Source: Mycobacterium sp.
GTDB lineage: Bacteria; Actinomycetota; Actinomycetes; Mycobacteriales; Mycobacteriaceae
NCBI RefSeq assembly: GCF_002863225.1
Contig: NZ_PKEK01000014.1
Location: 1-58,009 of the forward strand
DNA: 58,009 nt
Direction of reading: 5' to 3'
The notes beneath the pieces were generated by a model. It did not search any database and was not told the DNA's origin. It saw nothing but the letters and a program-made list of their open reading frames with translations. The translations under genes were made by a program, and so were the position numbers. Shown piece after piece: positions 42,011-50,473 of the stretch. Positions within the stretch are counted from its first letter, which is position 1, and every line of letters starts with the position of its first letter.

Positions 42011-42015
42011 AGAAA

Positions 42016-42021
42016 AGTCTA
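42016..42021 (-). promoter_or_regulatory. -10 box of metH
   Basis: TAGACT on the minus strand. Transcription would begin 6-7 nt downstream at 42010/42009, which is the first base pair of riboswitch helix P1. The leader is then about 93 nt. Confidence 0.6.
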
Positions 42022-42024
42022 CGT

Positions 42025-42036
42025 CGTCGTACGACG
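42025..42036. promoter_or_regulatory. Perfect palindrome CGTCGTACGACG in the metH promoter
   Basis: A 12-bp perfect palindrome just upstream of the metH -10, at about -16 to -27 from the predicted transcription start. The site suits a repressor. No regulator is assigned. Confidence 0.35.
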
Positions 42037-42261
42037 TCTGGACGCCCAGCTCGACTCGACCCGTTCGTCGATCGCGGTGTCTCAGAGCGTCAGCTCACGG
42101 ATCTTGTCGGCAGTGTCGCAATTTTTCAGGGGTAACGAGATTGCCGCCGAACATATTTCGTCTCGGGTGAAAGTCGTGGGGCAGGCGCATTCGTCGTGGC
42201 AAGCATAACCGGACTGCGCGAAACGGCCGCCGCTCTTCGCGCCGCGACCACGATCACGTCG

Positions 42262-42267
42262 TACGCT
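42262..42267 (+). promoter_or_regulatory. -10 box of the PAC2 gene (leaderless)
   Basis: TACGCT, 6 nt before GTG 42274. The roughly 220 bp between the metH promoter and this box hold nothing else I can identify. Confidence 0.5.
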
Positions 42268-42273
42268 AATTGC

Positions 42274-43152
42274 GTGACCTCGCACGACGTCAGCGCCTCA
42301 TTCCCCGAGCTGCACAACACGATTGTGGTGGCTGCGTTCGAGGGCTGGAACGATGCCGGCGACGCGGCCAGCGACGCGCTCGAGCACTTGGACGCCATCT
42401 GGGAGGCCGACCCGATCGTCGAGATCGACGACGAGGCCTATTACGACTACCAGGTGAACCGGCCGGTGATCCGGCAGGTCGACGGCGTCACGCGGGAGCT
42501 GGTGTGGCCGTCGATGCGGATCTCGCATTGCCGCCCGCCCGGCGCCGACCGCGACATCGTGCTGATGCACGGCGTCGAGCCGAACATGCGGTGGCGCACC
42601 TTCTGCGCCGAGCTGCTGGCCGTCGCCGACAAGTTGAACGTCGACACGGTGGTGATCCTGGGTGCGCTGCTCGCCGACACGCCCCACACGCGGCCGGTGC
42701 CGGTTTCCGGGGCGGCCTACTCCCCCGAGTCGGCAAGGCGTTTCGGCCTGCAGGAAACCCGTTACGAGGGGCCGACCGGCATCGCCGGGGTGTTTCAGGA
42801 CGCCTGCGTGATGGCCGGTATCCCGGCGGTCACGTTCTGGGCCGCGGTGCCGCACTACGTGTCGCAGCCGCCCAACCCCAAGGCGACCGTCGCGTTGTTG
42901 CGCCGCGTCGAGGAGGTGCTCGACATCGAGGTGCCGCTGGCCGACCTGCCCGCGGAGGCCGAGGAGTGGGAGCAGGCGGTCACCGAGATGACCGCCGACG
43001 ACGACGAGATCGCCGAGTACGTGCAGTCGTTGGAGCAGCGCGGCGACGCCGAGGTCGACATGAGCGAGGCGCTGAACAAGATCGACGGCGACGCACTGGC
43101 CGCCGAGTTCGAGCGCTATCTGCGCCGCCGCCGGCCGGGTTTCGGTCGGTAG
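42274..43152 (+). CDS. PAC2 family protein (proteasome assembly chaperone-like)
   Basis: 292 aa from GTG 42274 (VTSHDVSASFPELHN). The opening IVVAAFEGWNDAGDAASDA and LGALLADTPHTRPVPVSG are hallmarks of the bacterial PAC2 family; the C-terminal helix-rich part includes DDDEIAEYVQSLEQRGD. Corresponds to Rv2125. Eukaryotic PAC2 helps assemble the proteasome; a chaperone function in mycobacteria has not been shown and proximity to prcBA (about 17 kb) is not evidence. Starts with a leaderless promoter. Confidence 0.92.
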   Translation: MTSHDVSASFPELHNTIVVAAFEGWNDAGDAASDALEHLDAIWEADPIVEIDDEAYYDYQVNRPVIRQVDGVTRELVWPSMRISHCRPPGADRDIVLMHGVEPNMRWRTFCAELLAVADKLNVDTVVILGALLADTPHTRPVPVSGAAYSPESARRFGLQETRYEGPTGIAGVFQDACVMAGIPAVTFWAAVPHYVSQPPNPKATVALLRRVEEVLDIEVPLADLPAEAEEWEQAVTEMTADDDEIAEYVQSLEQRGDAEVDMSEALNKIDGDALAAEFERYLRRRRPGFGR

Positions 43153-43171
43153 CGGCTAGCCCGATCGCACG

Positions 43172-44050
43172 CTAGGAGTGGTCGAACTTCGCGTTGTAGG
43201 AGCTGGTGGAGCGCCCGAGCGCTTTGACTTCCTCGTCCATCCGGGGCAGCAGGTCCTTCGCGGTCTTCGACACCGCGTTCTCCCCGACCGGGGTCGACAG
43301 CAGCGGCTTGAGCCAGCGGAAATAGCCGACCCAACCGGGGCAGTAGACCCGTCGCTTGCGCTGTTCGATGCCCTTGACGAAGGCCGCCACGCAGTCGTCC
43401 ACTGACGTCGTCTTGTTCAGCGGCCACGGCAGCTTGGACAGCAGCTCGGTGAACGACGGCAGGTCGGCCTTGCTGTCGCGGACCAGCGCGGTGTCGATCC
43501 AGGACATGTGCGCCGAGCCGACCGTGACGCCGTGCCCGGCGACCTCCAGCCGCAGTGCGTTGGCCAGGTGCTCCACCCCGGCCTTCGACGCGTCATAGGG
43601 ACTCATGCCGGGCGCGGCCGCGAACGCGGCCAGCGACGAGACGATCAGCACGTAGCCCTTGGTCCCGATCACGGCGGGCAGCGTCGCGCGCACGGTGTGG
43701 AAGACACCGGTCAGGTTGACGTCGATGACCCGCTTGAACGCCGCCGGGTCGACCTGCAGCACCGATCCGTAGCTGGCGATCCCGGCGTTGGCCAGCACCA
43801 CGTCGATGCCACCGAACTTGGTGACGGCCTGCTCCGCGGCGTCCTCCATCGCGGCCAAGTTGCAGACGTCCGCCACGACGGTGAGGACCCGCTCGTCGCC
43901 GAGTTCGTCGGAGATGCTCGTCAGCGCGTTCTCGTCCAGATCGGTCAGCACCAGCTTCGCGCCCTTGGCGTGCAGGCGGCGGGCCACCTCGGCCCCGATT
44001 CCGTGGCCGCCACCGGTGATGAATACGACTTGCGAGTTCACTGACGTCAT
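43172..44050 (-). CDS. Short-chain dehydrogenase/reductase
   Basis: 292 aa classical SDR. Cofactor motif TGGGHGIG and an LTDLDE acidic residue after beta-2 (NAD preference), NAG in VLANAGIASYG, catalytic Ser in IVSSLAAFAA, and YDASKAG (Tyr/Lys). A C-terminal extension of about 50 residues is basic (KRRVYCPGWVGYFRWLK). Corresponds to Rv2129c. ATG start with TAGGTT 6 nt upstream. It lies 16 bp downstream of the mshC stop. Substrate unknown. Confidence 0.9.
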   Translation of the reverse strand: MTSVNSQVVFITGGGHGIGAEVARRLHAKGAKLVLTDLDENALTSISDELGDERVLTVVADVCNLAAMEDAAEQAVTKFGGIDVVLANAGIASYGSVLQVDPAAFKRVIDVNLTGVFHTVRATLPAVIGTKGYVLIVSSLAAFAAAPGMSPYDASKAGVEHLANALRLEVAGHGVTVGSAHMSWIDTALVRDSKADLPSFTELLSKLPWPLNKTTSVDDCVAAFVKGIEQRKRRVYCPGWVGYFRWLKPLLSTPVGENAVSKTAKDLLPRMDEEVKALGRSTSSYNAKFDHS

Positions 44051-44056
44051 GGCGGC

Positions 44057-44062
44057 AACCTA
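44057..44062 (-). promoter_or_regulatory. -10 box of the SDR gene (leaderless)
   Basis: TAGGTT on the minus strand, 6 nt before the ATG at 44050; it lies between the SDR start and the mshC stop. Confidence 0.5.
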
Positions 44063-44066
44063 CCTG

Positions 44067-45320
44067 CTAGGCGGGCGCAGACGACAATTCCACTCCCAGT
44101 AGCGCATCGGTAAGCGCTGCGACCGCCGATGGGGCTTCAGCATCGTGGCCGCCGTATTCCAGCGCGTCGGTTGACCAACCATCAAGTGCGGCAAGCGCTT
44201 TGGGCGTGTCGAGGTCGTCGGCCAGATACTGGCGGACCCGGGCGATCACGTCACCGGCGTCGGGTCCGGCGGCCAGGCCGGTGGCAGCCCGCCACCGCTG
44301 CAGCCGCACTCGGGCGTCCTCGAGCACCTGCGGCGTCCACTCGCGATCGGCGCGGTAGTGCCCGGCCAGCAGACCCAGCCGGATGGCCGCGGGCTCGACG
44401 CCGTCGGCGCGCAGTCCCGACACCAGCACCAGGTTGCCGAGACTCTTCGACATCTTGTGGCCGTCGAGTCCGATCATGCCGGCGTGCACGTAGTGCCCCG
44501 CGAATCGCCGTTCGCCGCTGACGGATTCGGCGTGGGCGGCGGTGAACTCGTGATGCGGGAAGACCAGATCGCTGCCGCCACCCTGAATGTCCAGCCCGCT
44601 TCCGATGCGGCTGAGGGCGATCGCCGCGCACTCGACGTGCCAGCCCGGCCGCCCGGGTCCGAACGGTGAGGGCCAGCTCGGCTCGCCGGGGCGCACCGCC
44701 CGCCACAGCAACGCGTCGAGCTGATCGGTTTTGCCCGCACGGTCCGGGTCCCCACCGCGTTCGGCGAACAGCGTCAGCATGGTCTCGCGGTCGTAGCCGG
44801 ACTCGTAGCCGAACTGCGCGGTGGCGTCGGCGCGGAAGTAGACGTCGGGGAACTCGGCATCCTCGACGACGTACGCGGCGCCGGAGGCCAGCATTTTCTC
44901 GACGAGCTCGACGACCTCGTCCACCGCATCGGTGGCGGCGACGTATTCGCGCGGCGGCAGCACCCGCAGCGCGGCCATGTCCTGGCGATACAGGTCGGTT
45001 TCGCGGGCCGCGAGGTCGCGCCAGTCGATGCCGTCGCGATCGGCCCGCTCGAACAGCGGATCGTCGACGTCGGTGACGTTCTGGACGTAGTGCACGTCGT
45101 GGCCGAGGTCGCGCCAGATCCGGTGGATCAGGTCGAACGCCAGGTAGGTGGCGGCGTGGCCGAGGTGCGTCGCGTCGTAGGGGGTGATGCCGCAGACGTA
45201 CATGGTGGCCGTCGGCCCGGCCGACACCGGGCGCACCTGGCGATCGGAGCTGTCGTACAGCCGCAGCTCCGGGCCGCGTCCCGGCAGCGCTGGGAGGGGT
45301 GCCGACGCCCACGACTGCAT
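44067..45320 (-). CDS. mshC: Mycothiol ligase MshC (Cys:GlcN-Ins ligase)
   Basis: 417 aa from ATG 45320 ([10 protein letters not shown]), agreeing with M. tuberculosis MshC (Rv2130c). Joins cysteine to glucosaminyl-inositol with ATP, the penultimate step of mycothiol synthesis. It is a cysteinyl-tRNA synthetase paralogue: zinc Cys in [13 protein letters not shown] variant THLGHAATY, zinc-site [11 protein letters not shown] and HHEFTAAH, and KMSKS in HKMSKSLGN. It lacks the tRNA anticodon-binding domain of CysS. TAAAGT 7 nt upstream makes it leaderless. The frame continues upstream through a tandem repeat, but that extension is not part of the protein. Confidence 0.97.
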   Translation of the reverse strand: MQSWASAPLPALPGRGPELRLYDSSDRQVRPVSAGPTATMYVCGITPYDATHLGHAATYLAFDLIHRIWRDLGHDVHYVQNVTDVDDPLFERADRDGIDWRDLAARETDLYRQDMAALRVLPPREYVAATDAVDEVVELVEKMLASGAAYVVEDAEFPDVYFRADATAQFGYESGYDRETMLTLFAERGGDPDRAGKTDQLDALLWRAVRPGEPSWPSPFGPGRPGWHVECAAIALSRIGSGLDIQGGGSDLVFPHHEFTAAHAESVSGERRFAGHYVHAGMIGLDGHKMSKSLGNLVLVSGLRADGVEPAAIRLGLLAGHYRADREWTPQVLEDARVRLQRWRAATGLAAGPDAGDVIARVRQYLADDLDTPKALAALDGWSTDALEYGGHDAEAPSAVAALTDALLGVELSSAPA

Positions 45321-45327
45321 GGGTACG

Positions 45328-45333
45328 ACTTTA
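45328..45333 (-). promoter_or_regulatory. -10 box of mshC (leaderless), abutting repeats
   Basis: TAAAGT on the minus strand, 7 nt before the ATG at 45320. The 57-bp repeat array starts 2 bp upstream, as at dop. Confidence 0.55.
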
Positions 45334-45334
45334 G

Positions 45335-45523
45335 GCGTGGCGACGATGCGGCCCGGGGAGCGGGCCGAGGAGGAGCCGGGCAATGGGGCCGGCGTGGCGA
45401 CGATGCGGCCCGAAGAGCGGGCCGAGGAGGAGCCGGGCAATGGAGTAGGCGTGGCGACGATGCGGCCCGGGGAGCGGGCCGAGGAGGAGCCGGGCAATGG
45501 GGCCGGCGTGGCGACGATGCGGT
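45335..45523. repeat. 57-bp tandem repeats (three full copies plus a fragment) upstream of mshC
   Basis: Units at 45335-45391, 45392-45448 and 45449-45505, then a partial unit from 45506 that diverges after about 18 bp. Each starts GCGTGGCGACGATGCGG, has the inverted repeat GGCCCG-GGGAG-CGGGCC (arm variants CCCGAAGAGCGGG) and ends GAGGAGGAGCCGGGCAATGG. The first and third units are identical as far as I can read. Fills most of the 291-bp mshC-cysQ gap; the remaining 45524-45611 shows nothing recognisable. Confidence 0.9.
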
Positions 45524-45611
45524 CGGTGCAACGGCCCGGTGAGAGCGAGGGTTGCGTGGCAGACGACATGAGAGCGACAACTGCTGGGGCTTGGCTGGAA
45601 TTCCTCGGTCG

Positions 45612-46403
45612 CTAGCTCGCCACCCGGATCGCGCCCAGCAACAGATCGGCGAGTTCGGAGCGACACATCAGAAAGTCGGGCAGATACGGGTCGGGCCGGT
45701 TGTAGATCATCTCCGAACCGTCCAGCCGCGAGGCGTGCATGCCGGCCGCCAGGATCACCCCGGCCGGGGCGGCCGAATCCCACTCCCACTGGCCGCCGGC
45801 ATGGATGTAGGCGTCGGCGTCACCGCGGATCACCGACATGGCTTTCGCGCCGGCCGAGCCGATCCGGACGAATTCCACGTCGAGCTGCCGGGCCAGGTAA
45901 TAGAGCACGGCGGGCGGCCGGTTGGAACTGGCGGTGATCCGGATCGGACCGGAAAGCTCTGCGGTGGGCCCGATTACCGTGTCACTGCGGTACACCTCAC
46001 CCATCGCCGGCAGCGCGACGGCGGCGTCGGTGATCGCACCGTTCGGTCCGCCATAGCGTTGCCACAACGCGACGTGTACGGCCCAGTCGTTGCGGCCCTC
46101 CCAGGAGAATTCGCGGGTCCCGTCGAGCGGATCCACGATCCAGACCCGGTCGGACTGCAGCCGGGTCAGGTCGTCGTAGGCCTCTTCGCTGAGCACGGCG
46201 TCATCCGGACGCTCGGCGTGCAACCGCTCCAGCAGCAGCGCGTTCGCCTGGCTGTCGCCCTCGTCGCCGAGCAGCCACGGATAGCCGAAGCCCACCCGCT
46301 CGCGCACGGCCAGCAGTAGCTCGCCTGCCTCCTGAGCGAGGTCGGCGGCCAGCGCGGCGTCGCTGACGGGCTCGGGGGTCACCGGTCCAGTATCCCTGAC
46401 CAC
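45612..46403 (-). CDS. cysQ: 3'-phosphoadenosine 5'-phosphate phosphatase CysQ
   Basis: 263 aa from GTG 46403; GTG 46382 is an alternative. The longer form gives an N-terminus of the same length as Rv2131c. Magnesium-dependent, lithium-sensitive phosphatase of the inositol monophosphatase fold, acting on PAP, FBP and inositol-1-phosphate. Metal motif [17 protein letters not shown] upstream and [15 protein letters not shown] near the C-terminus. A role in sulfur assimilation and possibly in supplying inositol for mycothiol fits its place before mshC. Begins 1 nt after the DUF2505 stop. Confidence 0.94.
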   Translation of the reverse strand: MVRDTGPVTPEPVSDAALAADLAQEAGELLLAVRERVGFGYPWLLGDEGDSQANALLLERLHAERPDDAVLSEEAYDDLTRLQSDRVWIVDPLDGTREFSWEGRNDWAVHVALWQRYGGPNGAITDAAVALPAMGEVYRSDTVIGPTAELSGPIRITASSNRPPAVLYYLARQLDVEFVRIGSAGAKAMSVIRGDADAYIHAGGQWEWDSAAPAGVILAAGMHASRLDGSEMIYNRPDPYLPDFLMCRSELADLLLGAIRVAS

Positions 46404-46404
46404 C

Positions 46405-46911
46405 TCAGCGGTTCGTCACGATCCAGGTGTTGGTGAAGCGCTGGACGGCGCCGATCTCGTCGCCGAGCCGGCTGACGATGAAGCTCTCCACCTGGCCGCC
46501 CACCAACGGGATGTTGACCCGCACGGTGGTGCTGAAGTCCAACCGCGAGCCGCTGCCCACCGGCACCAACGACACCGCGCCGACCGCGGACACCGGGGCA
46601 CCGGGGACCTGGACGTCGATCGTGCCGCGCGCGTGGCCGTCGGCCGCCGGTTGCCACGCCTCGGTGCGGGCCATCTCGAAATCACCGGGAACCAATGCGG
46701 TGACGACTTTCGGCAACCGGTTCGCGAACAGGCTGACGGTCAGCGCCGCCGTCACGCCGCCGTCCGGGTCGACGGTCAGCGAATTCAGCGTCGCGGTGCC
46801 GCTGTCGAACGCGGCCAACCTGGCCTCCCAGTAGGCGGGGTCTGCGAAGGCCGACAGAATCTCGTCGACGGTGACGGGCGCCTCGAGTGTCAGGGTGAGA
46901 GAACGGGACAT
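46405..46911 (-). CDS. DUF2505 protein
   Basis: 168 aa. The DUF2505 family (START/SRPBCC-like fold): an opening [21 protein letters not shown], central [13 protein letters not shown] and a C-terminal [15 protein letters not shown]. Such folds usually bind hydrophobic ligands; none is known. ATG start, 6 bp after the SCO1664-like gene. Member of the conserved actinobacterial cluster around mshC. Confidence 0.88.
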   Translation of the reverse strand: MSRSLTLTLEAPVTVDEILSAFADPAYWEARLAAFDSGTATLNSLTVDPDGGVTAALTVSLFANRLPKVVTALVPGDFEMARTEAWQPAADGHARGTIDVQVPGAPVSAVGAVSLVPVGSGSRLDFSTTVRVNIPLVGGQVESFIVSRLGDEIGAVQRFTNTWIVTNR

Positions 46912-46917
46912 CGGCGC

Positions 46918-47733
46918 CTAGAACGCCGGCCAGGGAATCGGGCGATGCCGATCGGGGCCGGGCATCACCGGATGGGCGAGCAGCACGCGGGCGCGCATCC
47001 GCAGCGCCGCGATCTCGGCGCTGGTGATGTGCTCGGCCAACGCTTCCCCGAGTGAGTCGGACACCCCGTCGACCAGACACGACACCCTCTCCAGCGTCTT
47101 GTCGTCGATCTTTTTCCCGGCCCACCCCCACAGGACGGTGCGGAGCTTGTCCTCGACGTGCAGGCTCACGCCGTGGTCCACGCCGTAGACGTCACCGTTG
47201 ACACCGCGCAGCACGTGCCCGCCCTTGCGGTCGGCGTTGTTGACCAGCACGTCGAACACCGCCATCCGCCACAGCCGGACGTCGTCGGCGTGCACCAGCT
47301 CGACGGGATCGCCGGCGTAGTCGTAGGCGCGCAACACCGGCAGATAGCCGCGCGGACAACGATCGGCCGGGACCAGGTCGACGAGATCGAGGTCGGGGCC
47401 GGGCTCCGATTCAGCGGTGTCGCCGGGCTGGTCCACCCACAGCTGGAGCATGCCCTCACCTGCCGGGCCGTGCCGAATAATGGTGTACGGCACGATGTTC
47501 CAGCCCAAGTGCGCCGAAACCAGGTAGGCGCCGAGTTCGCGGCCGGCCAGCGTGCCGTCGGGAAAATCCCAGAGTGGCTGCTCGCCGGAGACGGGCTTGT
47601 AGACGCAGTGCACGGTGTGCTCGTCCAGCGTCGCCTCGCACAGAAAGGTGGCGTTGCTGGCGGAGCGGATGCGTCCCAGGACCGTCAGCTCGCCGGTACG
47701 CAGGACCTCGCGATCGTCAGGCCTCGGCGTCAT
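46918..47733 (-). CDS. SCO1664 family protein, PI3/4-kinase-like
   Basis: 271 aa from ATG 47733. Member of the actinobacterial TIGR03843/SCO1664 family, annotated as kinase-like. After an N-terminal glycine-rich start (LGRIRSASNATFLCEA), a lysine in HCVYKPVSGEQPLWDF could bind ATP. FDVLVNNADRKGGHVL and VYGVDHGVSLHVE have the catalytic-loop and metal-binding spacing of phosphatidylinositol 3/4-kinase folds. Its start overlaps the 3' end of the DUF3090 gene by 17 bp. The substrate, lipid, protein or small molecule, is unknown. Confidence 0.85.
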   Translation of the reverse strand: MTPRPDDREVLRTGELTVLGRIRSASNATFLCEATLDEHTVHCVYKPVSGEQPLWDFPDGTLAGRELGAYLVSAHLGWNIVPYTIIRHGPAGEGMLQLWVDQPGDTAESEPGPDLDLVDLVPADRCPRGYLPVLRAYDYAGDPVELVHADDVRLWRMAVFDVLVNNADRKGGHVLRGVNGDVYGVDHGVSLHVEDKLRTVLWGWAGKKIDDKTLERVSCLVDGVSDSLGEALAEHITSAEIAALRMRARVLLAHPVMPGPDRHRPIPWPAF

Positions 47734-48304
47734 CGTCCGGCCCGAGCAGCGTGCTGCGACGGTAGCCGTTTGTCCGCGCGCAGATGTGCCCGTCGGAATC
47801 CAGTGGCTCTTCACACAGCGGGCACGGCGGCCGGCCGGCGGAGATGACCGCGTTGGACCGGGTGGCGAACTCGCGGGCGGACTGCGGCGAGAGGAACACC
47901 CGGACTGCGTCGGGTCCCTCGTCGGTGTCGTCGAGCACGACCGAGGCGTCGAATTCGGTGTCACTGACGGCAAGCAGTTCGACCACCACCGTCTGCGCCT
48001 CGGAGTCCCAGCCCAATCCCATGGTCCCGACCCGGAATTCGGCGTCGACCGGAGTCACCAGCGGGCTTAGATCTTCCACCTTGTCGGTCTCCGGCGGAAC
48101 GGGCGTGCCGAACCTCCGGTTGACCTCGACCAGCAACGCATCGATCCGCTCGGCGAGCACCGCGACTTGCTGTTTTTCCAGAATCACCGAGACCACCCGG
48201 GCGTCGTGCACAGCCTGCAGGTAGAAAGTGCGGTTTCCGGGCTGCCCAACGGTCCCGGCGACGAATCGGTCGGGTGAGCGGAAGACGTGGATCGCGCGAG
48301 ACAT
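47717..48304 (-). CDS. DUF3090 family protein
   Basis: 195 aa member of the TIGR03847/DUF3090 family, which always accompanies SCO1664-type proteins in actinobacteria. The N-terminal domain starts RAIHVFRSPDRFVAGTVGQPG; the C-terminus has CPLCEEPLDSDGHIC, a zinc-ribbon-like CxxC...C, followed by a basic RTNGYRR. No enzymatic motif is visible. It may be a regulatory or scaffold subunit. Overlaps the kinase-like gene by 17 bp, implying coupled translation. Corresponds to Rv2134c. Confidence 0.87.
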   Translation of the reverse strand: MSRAIHVFRSPDRFVAGTVGQPGNRTFYLQAVHDARVVSVILEKQQVAVLAERIDALLVEVNRRFGTPVPPETDKVEDLSPLVTPVDAEFRVGTMGLGWDSEAQTVVVELLAVSDTEFDASVVLDDTDEGPDAVRVFLSPQSAREFATRSNAVISAGRPPCPLCEEPLDSDGHICARTNGYRRSTLLGPDDDAEA

Positions 48305-48364
48305 GACATGTCCAAAATACCGGCAGTTGCGGCCCTTCTGTAAATCCAGGCCCGGGCGGACGGC

Positions 48365-49057
48365 TCAGTCGGTCGAGCCACCGACGACAGCGGCGTCGTC
48401 GGGTGTCTTTCCCTCGGGGGCCGGCGGTGGCGTCAACGCAGACGTCAGCCGCGCGCCGGTGTGGTTGGAGTGCAGCACGAACGGCCGCAGCCGTGTGTAA
48501 CGGATCACACTCACCGACGCCGGGTCCGCCGACACCCGCTGGAAGCCGTCCATGTGCAGGCCCAGCGCGTCGGCGACCACCGCCTTGATGACATCGCCGT
48601 GAGTACAAGCCAGCCACAGTGCGTCGCCTTTGTGCTCTTCGGCCAAGCGGGCGTCATGCTCACGAATCGCGGCGACGGCCCGGGTCTGTACGTCCGCCAG
48701 ACCCTCGCCGCCCGGGAACACCGCGGCGCTGGGGTGCGCTTGGACCACCGCCCACAGCGGCTCGTTGACCAGTTCGCCGAGTTTGCGGCCGGTCCATTCG
48801 CCGTAGTCGACCTCGGCGAGCCGGTCCTCGACGTTCGCCTCGAGGCCGAGCGCGGTGGCGAGCGGCTCGATGGTCTGCCGGCACCTCAGCAGCGGCGAGG
48901 TCACAATCGCGCGGATCGGTAGTTCAGCGAGCCGGTCGACCACTTCCGCGGCCTGCTGCCGCCCTTTGTCGTCGAGCTCGACCCCCTCGGAGCGGCCGGC
49001 CAGCACGTGCGCGGTGTTAGAGGTGGACCGGCCGTGCCGGAGCAGGATGACGGTCAT
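48365..49057 (-). CDS. Histidine phosphatase (MSMEG_4193 family)
   Basis: 230 aa phosphoglycerate-mutase-like phosphatase. RHGRSTSN at the N-terminus gives the phospho-accepting His8 and Arg; SPLLRCRQTIEP and the VDYGEWTGRKLGEL motif follow, and THGD holds the second catalytic His. Family TIGR03848. Corresponds to Rv2135c. Substrate unknown. It lies in the cluster between uppP and the DUF3090/kinase-like pair, 60 bp from DUF3090. Confidence 0.9.
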   Translation of the reverse strand: MTVILLRHGRSTSNTAHVLAGRSEGVELDDKGRQQAAEVVDRLAELPIRAIVTSPLLRCRQTIEPLATALGLEANVEDRLAEVDYGEWTGRKLGELVNEPLWAVVQAHPSAAVFPGGEGLADVQTRAVAAIREHDARLAEEHKGDALWLACTHGDVIKAVVADALGLHMDGFQRVSADPASVSVIRYTRLRPFVLHSNHTGARLTSALTPPPAPEGKTPDDAAVVGGSTD

Positions 49058-49112
49058 CTGCGCTGCTCCTCAGCACTGCCGCTCATGCGGCACACGGTTC
49101 GGTCGTCAGCGG

Positions 49113-49943
49113 TCATGTCGCGCTCACCGTCCCGGTGGCCAGCAGGGTCAGTACGCCGACCCCGGCGGCCACGCGATAGCCGACGAACCAATACATGTTG
49201 TGCCGCAGCAGGAATCGTAGAAACCACGCCACCGCGGCCAGTCCGACGGCGAAGGCGATCACCGTCGACACCAACAGCTGCGGGCCCGTCGCGCTCATCC
49301 CCTCCAGCACCGGATGGAAGGCGTCCGGCAGCGAGAACAACCCGGACGCGAACACCGCGGGGATCGCCAGCAGAAACCCGAACCGGGCGGACAGTTCGCG
49401 CTGCTGGCCGAGGAACAGACCGGCACTGATCGTGGCCCCGGATCGAGACACCCCGGGTACCAGCGCCAGGGTCTGGGCGATGCCGACGACGACGGCGTCG
49501 CGCCAGGTCAGTTGCTCGACGTCGCGGTTCTGCTTGCCGATTCGCTCGGCCAGGGCGATCACCGCCGAGAACACCACCAGCGCGGTGGCGATCACCCAGA
49601 GATTGCGCACACCCGAGCGGATCTCGTCTTTGAACAGCAGACCGAGCACACAGATCGGGATGGTGCCGATGATCACGTACCACCCCAGCCAGTAGTCGGC
49701 GGTGCGTCGTGCCGCATCGCGCAGCCCTCGGAACCATGCCGTCAGAATCCGCGCGATATCACGGGAGAAATACACCAAAACCGCAGCCTCGGTGCCCAAT
49801 TGGCTGACGGCGGTGAACGATGCGCCCGCGTCGTCGGCGAAGAAGACCCGCGACACGATCGCCAGATGACCGGAGGACGACACCGGAAGGAACTCGGTAA
49901 GGCCTTGCACGACGGACAGTACGACCACCTGCCACCACGACAT
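49113..49943 (-). CDS. uppP: Undecaprenyl-diphosphatase UppP (BacA)
   Basis: 276 aa from ATG 49943 ([10 protein letters not shown]), matching Rv2136c; an ATG six codons upstream is an alternative. Integral membrane enzyme that converts C55/C50 prenyl diphosphate to the monophosphate lipid carrier at the outer face. The two signature motifs are [11 protein letters not shown] and [13 protein letters not shown]; about eight membrane segments. Confers bacitracin tolerance. In the same orientation as and 55 bp upstream of the histidine phosphatase gene. Confidence 0.97.
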   Translation of the reverse strand: MSWWQVVVLSVVQGLTEFLPVSSSGHLAIVSRVFFADDAGASFTAVSQLGTEAAVLVYFSRDIARILTAWFRGLRDAARRTADYWLGWYVIIGTIPICVLGLLFKDEIRSGVRNLWVIATALVVFSAVIALAERIGKQNRDVEQLTWRDAVVVGIAQTLALVPGVSRSGATISAGLFLGQQRELSARFGFLLAIPAVFASGLFSLPDAFHPVLEGMSATGPQLLVSTVIAFAVGLAAVAWFLRFLLRHNMYWFVGYRVAAGVGVLTLLATGTVSAT

Positions 49944-50019
49944 CGCCTGCACCGCATGCACGACGACGACCGTACCGGGTGCCCGCTCCCGAGGGGCCAG
50001 ACAGCCCTGCGGGCCCGAT

Positions 50020-50334
50020 CTACGTCGACGCGTCGGCCAGGGCTACCGCGTCGCGGACGGCGGCGCCCAAGCTGCGCTCGTCGGTGATGTCGACGTCGAC
50101 CACATTTCGCTCAGCGGTGGCGACAACGTCTTCGGGGTGCGGCACCGGGCCTTTGAGACGTGGGCGGTAGACCTCGACCAAGAGCTTCTGACCTTCGATG
50201 GAAAACGCGAAGCTTCGGCCGTCGCCGACCTGCCCGAAACCGCTGGCCAGGATCTTGGCGGAGAAAACCCCCACCCACATGTCCTCGATAGCAAACTCTC
50301 CGTCTGAGAATTGGCCGCGTTCGGCAACGCTCAT
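50020..50334 (-). CDS. Conserved mycobacterial protein of unknown function
   Basis: 104 aa, corresponding by position to Rv2137c. Beta-rich, acidic, no signal peptide. Conserved-looking stretches: [32 protein letters not shown] and [17 protein letters not shown] start with TATGGT 6 nt upstream, hence leaderless. I do not recognise a family. It ends 76 bp before the uppP start. Confidence 0.75.
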   Translation of the reverse strand: MSVAERGQFSDGEFAIEDMWVGVFSAKILASGFGQVGDGRSFAFSIEGQKLLVEVYRPRLKGPVPHPEDVVATAERNVVDVDITDERSLGAAVRDAVALADAST

Positions 50335-50340
50335 ACGGCG

Positions 50341-50346
50341 ACCATA
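50341..50346 (-). promoter_or_regulatory. -10 box of the Rv2137c-like gene (leaderless)
   Basis: TATGGT on the minus strand, 6 nt before the ATG at 50334. Confidence 0.55.
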
Positions 50347-50473
50347 CCCTGCGGTCCGGTTCCGGCAACCGCAGCCGAGACGAGCCTGCGCGGAGAATGT
50401 TCCCTAAGATCGGACGTCAGTCCGACCACCTCGTCGACACCCGGCCGCCCCTTGCATACCTGAGAGTCACCCT

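Noticed and set aside
45335..45523. CRISPR array
   Set aside because: The 57-bp units are contiguous, without unique spacers, and no cas genes are near; the Cas4-like nuclease at 32597 is the ordinary Rv2119 homologue.
45321..45569. N-terminal extension of mshC through the 57-bp repeats
   Set aside because: The extension is purely repeat-encoded; MshC homology starts at ATG 45320 and the -10 box lies between repeat and start.
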